In this document: positions 1 through 10,239 of the stretch, piece after piece
Position numbering within the stretch: position 1 is the stretch's first letter
Layout of the letters: the number at the start of each line of letters is the position of its first letter
NCBI GenBank assembly: GCA_900544435.1
Contig: UQVG01000059.1
Coordinates: forward strand, 1 to 10,516
From: an uncultured Erysipelotrichaceae bacterium
GTDB lineage: Bacteria; Bacillota_I; Bacilli_A; Erysipelotrichales; Coprobacillaceae
DNA: 10,516 nt
Direction: 5' to 3'
Made by a program: the position numbers and the translations under genes
The notes under the pieces: model-generated
Told to the model about the DNA's origin: nothing
The model's input: the letters and a program-made list of their open reading frames with translations, nothing else
Database searches by the model: none

Positions 1-8
1 CATTATAC

Positions 9-38
9 AAAAAAAAGAGAAGAATGGAAATTTCTTCT

Positions 39-40
<2 letters not shown>
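9..40 (-). terminator. Rho-independent terminator of the atp operon
   Basis: On the minus strand a perfect 9-bp stem (AGAGAAGAA, plus 16-24, pairing with TTCTTCTCT, plus 32-40) closes a 7-nt loop and is followed at once by a run of U (plus-strand A run 9-16). The distal arm overlaps the atpC stop codon (39-41) by two bases. It lies directly after the last ATP synthase gene, so it most likely ends the operon transcript. Confidence 0.88.
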
Positions 41-4221
<4,181 letters not shown>

Positions 4222-4226
4222 TATTT

Positions 4227-4232
4227 CCACCT
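4227..4232 (-). promoter_or_regulatory. Ribosome binding site deciding the atpA start
   Basis: Minus-strand AGGTGG followed by a 5-nt spacer (AAATA) and GTG at 4221. The motif straddles the atpH TAG stop and the alternative GTG at 4230. This placement makes 4221 the better start, shortening alpha by three residues relative to the longest frame. Confidence 0.6.
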
Positions 4233-4764
4233 ACTTTCTTAATAGTTCTTTTTTAAGCATTTCTACTTTATTTTTGATTGTTCCATCATAAATACGATTA
4301 GATATTTGAACTTTAATACCACCTAATAATGATGGATCAATAGATACTTTTAAAGTAACCTTTTTATTTTCTCTTTGACTGATTGCTTTTTCTATATCTT
4401 GAATTTGTTGATCAGTTAATTCATAAGGTGTATAGATTGTACCTTCTTCTATACCTAAATATTGATTTGATAAATTAATATAAGATTTAACAATATCATC
4501 AATATAACGAATTCTTCTTGATTGCACTAATAGTTTTAAGAAATTTAAAACATATTGATCAACATTCCCTTTAAATGATTGATCCAATAATTGAACCTTT
4601 TTATCATTTCCAATAAGAACGTGATTAAAGAATTGAACAATTTGAGGATCACTATCAAGAACCTCTCCAACTAATTTGATGTCATCAAGATATTGAGTGA
4701 CTTTATTTTCTTCTTTCGCTAAATCAAATAAAGATTCAGCATATCTATCGCCAACAACACTCAT
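4231..4764 (-). CDS. atpH: F1Fo ATP synthase delta subunit
   Basis: Encodes the 177-residue delta subunit (OSCP homologue), which joins the top of F1 to the b-subunit peripheral stalk. The N-terminal six-helix domain begins with the typical RYAESLFDLA. The C-terminal domain ends with the conserved GGIKVQISNRIYDGTIKNK segment before the final helix. Length matches the family. Its ATG shares one base with the atpF stop in the string TAACTAATG, the same junction string seen at atpA/atpG. No clear ribosome site precedes it, so expression by termination-reinitiation from atpF is likely. The TAG stop falls inside the atpA ribosome site. Confidence 0.95.
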   Translation of the reverse strand: MSVVGDRYAESLFDLAKEENKVTQYLDDIKLVGEVLDSDPQIVQFFNHVLIGNDKKVQLLDQSFKGNVDQYVLNFLKLLVQSRRIRYIDDIVKSYINLSNQYLGIEEGTIYTPYELTDQQIQDIEKAISQRENKKVTLKVSIDPSLLGGIKVQISNRIYDGTIKNKVEMLKKELLRK

Positions 4765-5264
4765 TAGTTAACCACATCATCAACAAATTCTTCTACTAAG
4801 CCTTTGTTGATTTCTTCATTCATTTCTTTGTTCATGACTTTAGTTGCAACCTCAATAGCAACATCCACAATTTCTTGTTTCATATCTGCTTGAGCTTGTT
4901 TCTTTTCTGTTTCAATTTCTTTTTGTGCTTGTTCAATTTTAGCTCTTGCTTCTTCGTTTGCTTGGTCAATAATTTGTTGTTTCACTTTTTGACCATCATC
5001 TTTTGCTTGATCAAGAATTTCACGATATTTACTAGCTGCTTCACGTGCTTCTTTTTCAGCAGTTTGTAAATGAGCAGAAGCTTTTTCGTTCATTTCTTTT
5101 GCATCATTAATAGTAGATTCTATGTAATCTGCTCTTTTAGCAAAATATTCCATGACATTTTTCCATAAAAACTTCTTAAAAATAAGTAACAAAACTCCTG
5201 TAGATAATAATTGAACAATCAGTGTTGTAAGATTAGGGAATAATTTTCCTGCTATATCTGGCAT
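4764..5264 (-). CDS. atpF: F1Fo ATP synthase b subunit
   Basis: Encodes the 166-residue b subunit, the peripheral stalk holding F1 to the membrane. One N-terminal membrane segment (about 12-34) precedes a long charged helix (about 42-150) rich in Glu, Lys, Ala and Gln, as expected for the right-handed coiled-coil dimer. The C-terminal part that contacts delta is present. No lipoprotein cysteine is seen at the N-terminus, unlike some mollicute b subunits. The ATG at 5264 follows a strong AAAGGAGGAATAAAG sequence. Only one b gene is present, so the stalk is expected to be a homodimer. The stop overlaps the atpH start by one base. Confidence 0.96.
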   Translation of the reverse strand: MPDIAGKLFPNLTTLIVQLLSTGVLLLIFKKFLWKNVMEYFAKRADYIESTINDAKEMNEKASAHLQTAEKEAREAASKYREILDQAKDDGQKVKQQIIDQANEEARAKIEQAQKEIETEKKQAQADMKQEIVDVAIEVATKVMNKEMNEEINKGLVEEFVDDVVN

Positions 5265-5295
5265 CTTTATTCCTCCTTTGTCAGATTTTCAATTA

Positions 5296-5520
5296 TTAAT
5301 ATACGAATAATAAGATTAAAGAAACTAATAAACCATAGATGGCAACTGTTTCTGATAAGGCAATCCCTAAGATCATCATAGTACGGATTTTACCTTCAGC
5401 TTCTGGGTTTCTACCAACAGCTTCTACGGCTTTACTAGCAGCAATCCCTTCACCAATCCCTGTTCCTAAACCTGCACATACAGCAAGACCTGCTGCAATA
5501 GCAATTAAACCTTTTACCAT
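5296..5520 (-). CDS. atpE: F1Fo ATP synthase c subunit (rotor ring)
   Basis: Encodes the 74-residue c subunit, a two-helix hairpin that assembles into the ion-driven rotor ring. The polar loop has the conserved GRNPEA (36-41). The ion-binding carboxylate is Glu57 in helix 2 (LSETVAIYG), followed by Thr58 and Tyr62. Helix 1 carries a second carboxylate, Glu24 (GTGIGEG), at the position that is Gln in classic Na+ rings and Glu in the two-carboxylate Fusobacterium ring. The frame extends upstream to an ATG at 5556. The start at 5520 is chosen because AGGAGG lies 9 nt before it and MVKGLIAIAAG is a normal N-terminus, whereas the extension is basic and its ATG lacks a ribosome site. Confidence 0.96.
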   Translation of the reverse strand: MVKGLIAIAAGLAVCAGLGTGIGEGIAASKAVEAVGRNPEAEGKIRTMMILGIALSETVAIYGLLVSLILLFVY

Positions 5521-5529
5521 AATTTTTTT

Positions 5530-5535
5530 CCTCCT
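5530..5535 (-). promoter_or_regulatory. Strong ribosome binding site of atpE in a U-rich leader
   Basis: Minus-strand AGGAGG, 9 nt before the atpE ATG, preceded by a U-rich stretch (CTATTTTTT). The c subunit is needed in many copies per enzyme, and in other bacteria a U-rich leader enhances atpE translation. A similar role here is inferred. Confidence 0.7.
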
Positions 5536-5562
5536 AAAAAATAGTTCATTTTTCATTTATAT

Positions 5563-5584
5563 CTTAACTAGCAAGCTAGTAAAG
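5563..5584 (-). promoter_or_regulatory. Intercistronic hairpin between atpB and atpE
   Basis: ACTAGCAAGCTAGT (5567-5580) forms a 5-6 bp stem with a tight loop. After one A-A mismatch, CTT and AAG add three more pairs. It sits 4 nt after the atpB stop. No U-run follows it directly on the minus strand, so it is not a typical terminator. It may be an mRNA processing or stability element that separates atpB from the highly translated atpE. Confidence 0.45.
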
Positions 5585-5587
5585 AAC

Positions 5588-6256
5588 TTAATCTGGATTT
5601 TCCATCATTATCAAGATAGATGATAATGTAACAAATACCAATGTTTGAATGCATCCTGCAAAGACATCAAAATAACAATGTAACCAAGGAGCAATCACTG
5701 GTCCTAAAAAGTTAAAGTTGATCAATAACCCTGAAATATAACCTGTTAATTGATAAACTAAATACATAAGGATCGATCCACTTAAAATATTCCCAAATAA
5801 ACGCATTGATAACGAAATCAATGGCGAAAGAATACTTAATAAGTTTGTTGGTGGCCATACAGCACCCCAAATGTAGGATAATAATCCTTGTTTTTTGATT
5901 GCATTAAACTGAATTAAACAGAATGTAATTGTTGTTAATGCAAGAGTAATAGAATAATTTGAAGTTGGTGCTTCAAATCCTAATAATCCACTTAAGTTGG
6001 CAATGATCAAATATGCAAAGAGCATTGCAAAGTATGGATAATAGTTCTTTTCAAATTTCTTTGGCATGATACTTTTTAAATAGTCGTAAATCATTTTAAC
6101 ACCTGTTTCAACAACTAAAACAACACCTTTAGGTCTTGCTGTTGGATCAGCAGCTGCAAATTTCTTTCCGGCATAAATAAAGAAGATAGCCATCACCACC
6201 ATAATAATCAATGAAAAGATTAATTCTACTTGTAAAGAATCTAAGAAGTTACTCAC
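5588..6256 (-). CDS. atpB: F1Fo ATP synthase a subunit
   Basis: Encodes the 222-residue a subunit, the membrane stator with the ion half-channels. The essential arginine is Arg152 in SMRLFGN. The position of E. coli Glu219 is Ser161. The final helix contains YFDVFAGCIQ, so Asp197 stands about where E. coli has His245, a common Firmicute pattern. Hydrophobic helices are visible near residues 9-28, 75-93, 101-120, 138-168 and 195-217. The start is GTG at 6256, overlapping the atpI stop as GTGA, with AAGGGGGTGA just upstream. A 67-nt gap, the largest in the operon, separates it from atpE. Confidence 0.95.
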   Translation of the reverse strand: MSNFLDSLQVELIFSLIIMVVMAIFFIYAGKKFAAADPTARPKGVVLVVETGVKMIYDYLKSIMPKKFEKNYYPYFAMLFAYLIIANLSGLLGFEAPTSNYSITLALTTITFCLIQFNAIKKQGLLSYIWGAVWPPTNLLSILSPLISLSMRLFGNILSGSILMYLVYQLTGYISGLLINFNFLGPVIAPWLHCYFDVFAGCIQTLVFVTLSSILIMMENPD

Positions 6257-6618
6257 CCTTTCACCCCCTTCATTTGATAACTTACAATATATATGGTTAT
6301 TTTAATGACCATATATCCAAAAAGAACACCGATAAGATTAAACCATTTTGGAATAAAAATAGCAATTAAAAAACCAATCGCATAAATTGCAAGTTTGATG
6401 ATATTTAATAAGATAATTAAACTTGTGGATTTTTTTAAGTTTAATATCATATCAGACGTGATAATGATAACATAAAAAATTGCAAGATTAAATAAATATC
6501 CAAGCAAAAAACCTAGCGGATAACTGATAGATTTCATCACTAAACCAACAATTGAAAAAATGATAAAACCTATTAAAAAAATAAAAAACGATTTCTTAAA
6601 AACTAACTTTTCATTCAT
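6253..6618 (-). CDS. atpI: ATP synthase protein I (AtpI-like membrane protein)
   Basis: A 121-residue membrane protein with four hydrophobic segments (about 10-28, 34-56, 66-89 and 93-115) and a basic C-terminal tail. Size, topology and its place just before atpB match AtpI, which is proposed to assist c-ring or Fo assembly and is not part of the finished enzyme. Primary sequence is weakly conserved in this family, so the assignment leans on position. The ATG overlaps the stop of the preceding gene as ATGA, and AAAAGGTGG lies upstream at a good distance. It in turn overlaps atpB by 4 nt. Confidence 0.8.
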   Translation of the reverse strand: MNEKLVFKKSFFIFLIGFIIFSIVGLVMKSISYPLGFLLGYLFNLAIFYVIIITSDMILNLKKSTSLIILLNIIKLAIYAIGFLIAIFIPKWFNLIGVLFGYMVIKITIYIVSYQMKGVKG

Positions 6619-6818
6619 GATTTTCCACCTTTTAATAATGTTCTCATCACTTCTATAAACGCTAAAACAAGAAATACTAGCGTCATAAAAGGTTTGGTTA
6701 GTAATATACTATCCAAATATAAACCCAATATGACACCAGCTATTAAAGTTCCAAATATTTTTCCTGATAACGTCAATGCATAAAGCAAATCTTTAAAAAG
6801 TTTCTCTTTATTATTCAT
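6615..6818 (-). CDS. atpZ: AtpZ-like small membrane protein
   Basis: A 67-residue protein with two hydrophobic helices (about 18-38 and 44-62). The first has a glycine-spaced pattern (Gly19, Gly23, Gly28, Gly32) ending in LD at residue 36, typical of the AtpZ/AtpI family found before atpI in Firmicutes. AtpZ has been linked to divalent cation transport with AtpI or to Fo assembly; its function here is unproven. The frame runs back to an ATG at 6878 inside upp. The start at 6818 is preferred because the hydrophilic MNNKEKL then leads into the first helix. It overlaps the 3' end of upp by 8 nt and atpI by 4 nt. The ribosome site is weak (TTTGGAAC), so coupling to upp is likely. Confidence 0.78.
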   Translation of the reverse strand: MNNKEKLFKDLLYALTLSGKIFGTLIAGVILGLYLDSILLTKPFMTLVFLVLAFIEVMRTLLKGGKS

Positions 6819-7437
6819 TTGTTCCAAACAAACGATCTCCGGCATCTCCAAGTCCAGGAACAATATAACCATGCTCATTTAATTTTTCATCTAATGCTGC
6901 AAGTGTAATATCAACATCAGGATGTGCTTCTTGAATCGCTTTAACTCCTTCAGGAGCTCCTACAAGACATACAAGTTTGATTTTTTTAGCTCCTCTTTGT
7001 TTAATATTTTCAATTGCCATATTAGCACTTCCACCAGTTGCTAGCATTGGATCTAAAACAATAACTAAAGCATCTTCTAGACCTTTTGGAAATTTAGCAT
7101 AATATTCACGTGGAATTAAAGTTTCTTCATCTCTTTCCATTCCAATATGTCCAACTTTAGCTGTTGGAATAATATCTCTAAAACCATCAACCAAACCAAT
7201 TCCTGCACGTAAAATAGGTGCTAAGATAATTTGTTGATCCATTTCTTTTCCCACCATTGGACAAACAGGTGTTTCAATTGCTTTATCTTTTAATGAAACA
7301 TTGCGTGTGACTTCAAATGCCATTAATTTAGCAATTTCATCTAAATTTTGTTTAAAGATATAAGTTGAAGTATTTTTATCACGCATAATCGTTAATTTAT
7401 GTTGAATTAAAGCATGATCTAATATTGTTACTGACAT
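6811..7437 (-). CDS. upp: Uracil phosphoribosyltransferase
   Basis: Converts uracil and PRPP to UMP in pyrimidine salvage, in the cytoplasm. At 208 residues it has full family length. The PRPP-binding loop [12 protein letters not shown] is at about 127-138, the ILRAG motif at 75-79, and the C-terminal uracil-binding segment [16 protein letters not shown] at 191-206. The ATG at 7437 follows AGGAGGCAATT, a strong ribosome site that contains the glyA stop codon. The gene runs straight into the atpZ-like gene with an 8-nt overlap, tying it to the ATP synthase cluster. The upp-atp neighbourhood is also known in Bacillus. Confidence 0.97.
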   Translation of the reverse strand: MSVTILDHALIQHKLTIMRDKNTSTYIFKQNLDEIAKLMAFEVTRNVSLKDKAIETPVCPMVGKEMDQQIILAPILRAGIGLVDGFRDIIPTAKVGHIGMERDEETLIPREYYAKFPKGLEDALVIVLDPMLATGGSANMAIENIKQRGAKKIKLVCLVGAPEGVKAIQEAHPDVDITLAALDEKLNEHGYIVPGLGDAGDRLFGTNE

Positions 7438-7446
7438 AATTGCCTC

Positions 7447-8685
7447 CTAGATATATTTAATATTTGAATACATTGTGACCTTTTCAGTAAGTTTAGCTAC
7501 TCGTTTTAAACATTCTTCTTTAATTTCATCTGTTTCTTCATTTTTTAAACGATATGCAATAATTCTAGCAACTTCTTCAAAGTCTTCTTCTTTGAATCCT
7601 TTTGTTGTCATTGCTGGTGTTCCAATACGAATTCCTGAAGCTTTAAATGGTTTTTCTGTATCAAAAGGAATTGCATTTTTATTAGCTGTAATATTGATTT
7701 CATCAAGTAAACGTTGTGCTTTTTTACCAGAAATACCACAGCTTGCTTTAACATCGACAAGTAATAAGTGGTTATCTGTTCCTCCAGCAACAAGTCTGAA
7801 GCCTTCTTCTTTAAAGACTTTTTCCATTGCTTTAGCATTTTTAATAATTTGTTTTGCATAGTCTTTAAATTCAGGTTGTTGTACTTCATAGAAACATTGT
7901 GCTTTAGCAGCAATAATATGCATTAATGGTCCACCTTGCATACCTGGGAAAACTGCGCGATCAATATCTGCAGCAAATTCTTTTTTACACATGATGACAC
8001 CACCACGAGGTCCTCTTAATGTTTTATGTGTTGTTGTTGTCACAATGTCAGCATATGGGAATGGTGATGGATGAACACCTGCTGCTACAAGTCCAGCAAT
8101 ATGTGCCATATCTACCATAAATAATGCGCCATTGTCATGAGCTACTTTAGCCATATATTCAAAATCAATAATTCTACTATAAGCACTTGCTCCAGCAACA
8201 ACTAATTTTGGTTTGATTTCTTCTACTTGTTTTTTATAAGCTTCATAATCAATTGTTTCTGTTTCTTTTGAAACACCATAGCTATAAAATTCATAATTAA
8301 TTCCTGAAAAGTTCAATGGATGTCCATGTGTTAAATGTCCCCCATCAGCAAGTGACATACCTAACACTTTATCTCCATGTTGTAATAAAGCTAAATAAAC
8401 TGCAGTATTAGCTTGTGCCCCACTATGTGGTTGAACATTAGCATGTTCTGCCCCATAGATTTCACAAATTCTTTGTCTTGCAAGTTCTTCAACTTCATCA
8501 ACAAATTGACATCCCCCATAATATCTTTTACCTGGATATCCTTCAGCATATTTATTTGTAAGAACTGATCCAGCTAATTGTAATACTTCTTCAGAAACAA
8601 AGTTTTCTGAAGCAATCAATTCAATGTTATTTCTTTGTCTATTTAATTCTCTTTCAACACTTTCAAATAATTGTGTATCTTTCAT
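7447..8685 (-). CDS. glyA: Serine hydroxymethyltransferase
   Basis: A PLP enzyme that interconverts serine plus tetrahydrofolate with glycine plus methylene-tetrahydrofolate, feeding one-carbon units to purine, thymidylate and methionine synthesis. At 412 residues it has the usual bacterial length. Seen are the substrate-site segment ASENF near 25-29, the cofactor-binding DMAHIAGL (Asp192, His195), the PLP lysine Lys221 in [14 protein letters not shown], and the substrate-carboxylate arginine Arg353 in [10 protein letters not shown]. The ATG follows AAGGAGTAATAGATT; the last codons and stop of rpiB supply this ribosome site. The TAG stop overlaps the upp ribosome site. Confidence 0.98.
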   Translation of the reverse strand: MKDTQLFESVERELNRQRNNIELIASENFVSEEVLQLAGSVLTNKYAEGYPGKRYYGGCQFVDEVEELARQRICEIYGAEHANVQPHSGAQANTAVYLALLQHGDKVLGMSLADGGHLTHGHPLNFSGINYEFYSYGVSKETETIDYEAYKKQVEEIKPKLVVAGASAYSRIIDFEYMAKVAHDNGALFMVDMAHIAGLVAAGVHPSPFPYADIVTTTTHKTLRGPRGGVIMCKKEFAADIDRAVFPGMQGGPLMHIIAAKAQCFYEVQQPEFKDYAKQIIKNAKAMEKVFKEEGFRLVAGGTDNHLLLVDVKASCGISGKKAQRLLDEINITANKNAIPFDTEKPFKASGIRIGTPAMTTKGFKEEDFEEVARIIAYRLKNEETDEIKEECLKRVAKLTEKVTMYSNIKYI

Positions 8686-8691
8686 AATCTA

Positions 8692-9132
8692 TTACTCCTT
8701 TTCTAAAGCCATCATTTTTTGAATTCTAGCATCATGTCTTCCGCCTTCATATTCGCTTTCAAGCCATGCATGTAAGATTTCTAAAGCTAAGCCTTCCCCT
8801 ATAACACGTTGCCCCATTGCTAACATGTTTGAATCATTATGTTGACGTGTTGCTTTTGCACTAAATACGTCATGACATAACGAACAACGAATTCCGTTTA
8901 CTTTATTGGCAGTAATACTTACACCAATTCCAGTTCCACATACGACAACCCCCTTGTCGCACGTTCCATCAGCAACTGCTTTTGCTGCTTTAGAAGCATA
9001 ATCTGGGTAATCACAGCTTTCTTCTGTGTATGTACCAAAATCTACAACTTCATAACCATTTTTTTCTAAATCTTCTTTTAATACATTTTTTAATCTGAGA
9101 CCACCATGGTCACATGCCATTGCAATTTTCAC
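8692..9132 (-). CDS. rpiB: Ribose-5-phosphate isomerase B
   Basis: Interconverts ribose 5-phosphate and ribulose 5-phosphate in the non-oxidative pentose phosphate pathway. The 146-residue protein belongs to the RpiB/LacA/LacB family. It has the N-terminal CDHGG (Asp8, His9), the catalytic cysteine Cys65 in CGTGIG, and RQHNDSN with His98-Asn99-Asp100. The position next to glyA and upp matches chromosomal rpiB in Firmicutes and argues against a lac or allose isomerase subunit. It starts with GTG, overlapping the preceding stop as GTGA, with GGGAGG 7 nt upstream inside that gene. No ywlE-type phosphatase is present beside it, unlike in Bacillus. Confidence 0.94.
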   Translation of the reverse strand: MKIAMACDHGGLRLKNVLKEDLEKNGYEVVDFGTYTEESCDYPDYASKAAKAVADGTCDKGVVVCGTGIGVSITANKVNGIRCSLCHDVFSAKATRQHNDSNMLAMGQRVIGEGLALEILHAWLESEYEGGRHDARIQKMMALEKE

Positions 9133-9731
9133 TTCAATACCTCCCTGATTTTTTCTTCACTAATACAACCTTGACGTAATATTGTTACATCATCATCAAT
9201 TTTTACCACCGTACTTGCTAGAGTATTTTGACATTTTCCTTTGACGATCATCTTTAGTTTCCCATTAAATTCATGATACACATCTAAATCATTTAAAAGT
9301 GTCTCTTGACCTGAAATATTAGCACTTGTTACTAACATTGGTCCTACTCTTTTCAATAATTCTAATACAAATGGATCATCAGGTATTCGTATACCTATTG
9401 TTTCTAATCCAGCTGTAAAATCATCCGATAAAATTGATTTCTTTTTTAAAACAAGGGTTATCATTCCCGGCATAAATTCATCAATCAATTTTTGAGCATT
9501 CGCACTTACATAAGCATATTTTTCTATATCTCGAGGATCATAAATCATCAAAGATACTGCTTTACTATGACTTCTATGTTTAATTTCATAGATTTTCTCA
9601 AGTGCCGAAAGATTTCCAAATTTCACACCTAAACCAAAAACAGTCTCGGTAGGAAAAGCCACAACCTCATCTTGCTTTAATAATTCAACAACCTCGTTTA
9701 TGTTCTTTTTTTCTACCAAAACTGTTTCCAT
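9129..9731 (-). CDS. ywlC: L-threonylcarbamoyladenylate synthase (YrdC/Sua5/YwlC)
   Basis: Makes threonylcarbamoyl-AMP from threonine, bicarbonate and ATP, the first step of t6A37 modification of ANN-decoding tRNAs. At 200 residues it is a stand-alone YrdC-domain (TsaC-size) protein without the extra Sua5 C-terminal domain. Seen are FPTETVFGLG (26-35), the basic KHRSHSK region (51-57), PGMITLVL (88-95), RIPDDP (115-120), TSANISG (135-141) and STVVKI (173-178). The ATG at 9731 has AGGTGG upstream. It is the first gene of the long train and overlaps rpiB by 4 nt. No prfA/prmC genes, its usual Firmicute neighbours, precede it in this window. Confidence 0.94.
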   Translation of the reverse strand: METVLVEKKNINEVVELLKQDEVVAFPTETVFGLGVKFGNLSALEKIYEIKHRSHSKAVSLMIYDPRDIEKYAYVSANAQKLIDEFMPGMITLVLKKKSILSDDFTAGLETIGIRIPDDPFVLELLKRVGPMLVTSANISGQETLLNDLDVYHEFNGKLKMIVKGKCQNTLASTVVKIDDDVTILRQGCISEEKIREVLK

Positions 9732-9745
9732 GATTCCACCTCATT

Positions 9746-9758
9746 TTGTGATATTATA
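9746..9758 (-). promoter_or_regulatory. Candidate promoter -10 box before ywlC and the long operon
   Basis: A perfect minus-strand TATAAT (9758-9753) lies 21 nt before the ywlC ATG, predicting a very short leader. No good -35 box is found at 16-19 nt; the best match, GTATCA at 18 nt, has 3 of 6 positions. There is no TGn extension. This is the only promoter-like site seen ahead of the gene train. It is supported by position and the -10 alone. Confidence 0.4.
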
Positions 9759-9885
9759 CTATTTTATCAATTAAAATGATACCCTTATCCCTTGATATTT
9801 ATCTCTTTCAATAGAATATTTAGCATATTTCTTAACGATTTTCCCACTATTTCTTTAATTTTCCCTAAACAAGCAAAAACCAACC

Positions 9886-9901
9886 TATTTTATATAAAAT
9901 A
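9886..9901. repeat. 16-bp perfect palindrome
   Basis: TATTTTATATAAAATA is fully self-complementary and stands two bases before the left arm of the inverted-repeat element. It could be an operator or an AT-rich structural site. In such AT-rich DNA a chance origin cannot be excluded. Confidence 0.35.
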
Positions 9902-9903
9902 AC

Positions 9904-10030
9904 AGTGAAATCTCTATACAAATAAAATTTAAAAAAAGATATTTCACTACCGACACACAGAAAATAAAAAATCTGAGATCATATCTTAAAAACACATTTC
10001 GCGTTCTCAGTTTAATATAGAGATTTTACT
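9904..10030. repeat. 127-bp element with 15-bp inverted ends (MITE-like or structured RNA)
   Basis: The end AGTGAAATCTCTATA (9904-9918) pairs with TATAGAGATTTTACT (10016-10030) over 15 positions, 14 Watson-Crick and one G-T. Inside, the first eight bases can instead pair with ATTTCACT (9941-9948), and CTGAGA (9973-9978) pairs with TCTCAG (10005-10010). Long imperfect terminal repeats on a short non-coding stretch suggest a MITE or a deleted insertion sequence. The two mutually exclusive pairings would also fit a regulatory RNA. No obvious target-site duplication flanks it, and I recognise no known family. Confidence 0.5.
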
Positions 10031-10052
10031 TGTGTTTAGAAAGGAGGCATTT

Positions 10053-10086
10053 AAAAAGCAACTCTGTTTAATGAGAGTTGTTTTTT
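10053..10086. terminator. Bidirectional terminator hairpin (proximal to ywlC)
   Basis: CAACTCT (10059-10065) pairs with AGAGTTG (10074-10080) around an 8-nt loop. A G-U pair and five A-T pairs (10053-10057 with 10082-10086) extend the stem. A U-run follows on the plus strand, and a shorter one (CTTTTT) on the minus strand. On the minus strand it would back up the stronger hairpin at 10106-10148. Confidence 0.65.
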
Positions 10087-10105
10087 ATTTAAACCAAAAA
10101 TGAAC

Positions 10106-10148
10106 AAAAAAGTAATCACCTATGCTGACAAGTTTGTGATTACTTTTT
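10106..10148. terminator. Bidirectional terminator of the winged-helix gene
   Basis: GTAATCAC (10112-10119) pairs perfectly with GTGATTAC (10136-10143). Five A-T pairs extend this to a 13-bp stem around a 16-nt loop, with U-runs at both outer ends. It lies about 90 nt after the stop of the minus-strand gene at 10240, so it most likely ends that transcript and insulates the ywlC-atp train. It could also stop plus-strand transcription. Confidence 0.8.
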
Positions 10149-10239
10149 AATAAATTTTGAAATAAACCATCATAGCAATGAATCTATTTGATAGCTCTTT
10201 TCATATATATTACATTTTATTTCATCTTTAAAGACAATT

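Larger units (their letters stand above)
9732..10239. other. Non-coding intergenic stretch, AT-rich, with several inverted repeats
   Basis: No convincing gene on either strand. It holds the ywlC promoter candidate (9746-9758), a 16-bp palindrome (9886-9901), an inverted-repeat element (9904-10030), an isolated plus-strand AAAGGAGG (10040-10047) with no start codon at a usable distance, and two terminator hairpins (10053-10086 and 10106-10148). The last 90 bases are the 3' untranslated part of the rightmost gene, and I see nothing further in them. Confidence 0.7.

Noticed and set aside
5521..5556. N-terminal extension of the c subunit from the ATG at 5556
   Set aside because: The extension is basic and unlike the family, has no ribosome site, and contains the strong AGGAGG of the true start at 5520.
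6819..6878. N-terminal extension of the AtpZ-like protein from the ATG at 6878
   Set aside because: This stretch is out-of-frame reading of the conserved upp C-terminus. The downstream ATG gives a normal small two-helix protein.
7608..7913. 101-codon minus-strand ORF inside glyA in another frame
   Set aside because: It is a shadow of the well-conserved glyA frame, with low-complexity Lys/Leu-rich content and no ribosome site.
9771..9854. 27-codon open minus-strand stretch upstream of ywlC that reads somewhat protein-like (basic, Lys/Tyr-rich)
   Set aside because: It has no start codon, is bounded by stops, and shows no match to the expected prmC C-terminus. It could be a gene remnant, but chance is as likely.
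9973..10010. Separate minus-strand terminator (CTGAGA/TCTCAG followed by T-rich sequence)
   Set aside because: The stem is only 6 bp with a 26-nt loop, too weak alone. It is kept as an inner stem of the 127-bp element.
10100..10150. 16-codon plus-strand ORF (ATG to TAA) lying over the 13-bp-stem hairpin
   Set aside because: There is no ribosome site and its sequence is set by the terminator inverted repeat. It is best explained as a by-product of that hairpin.
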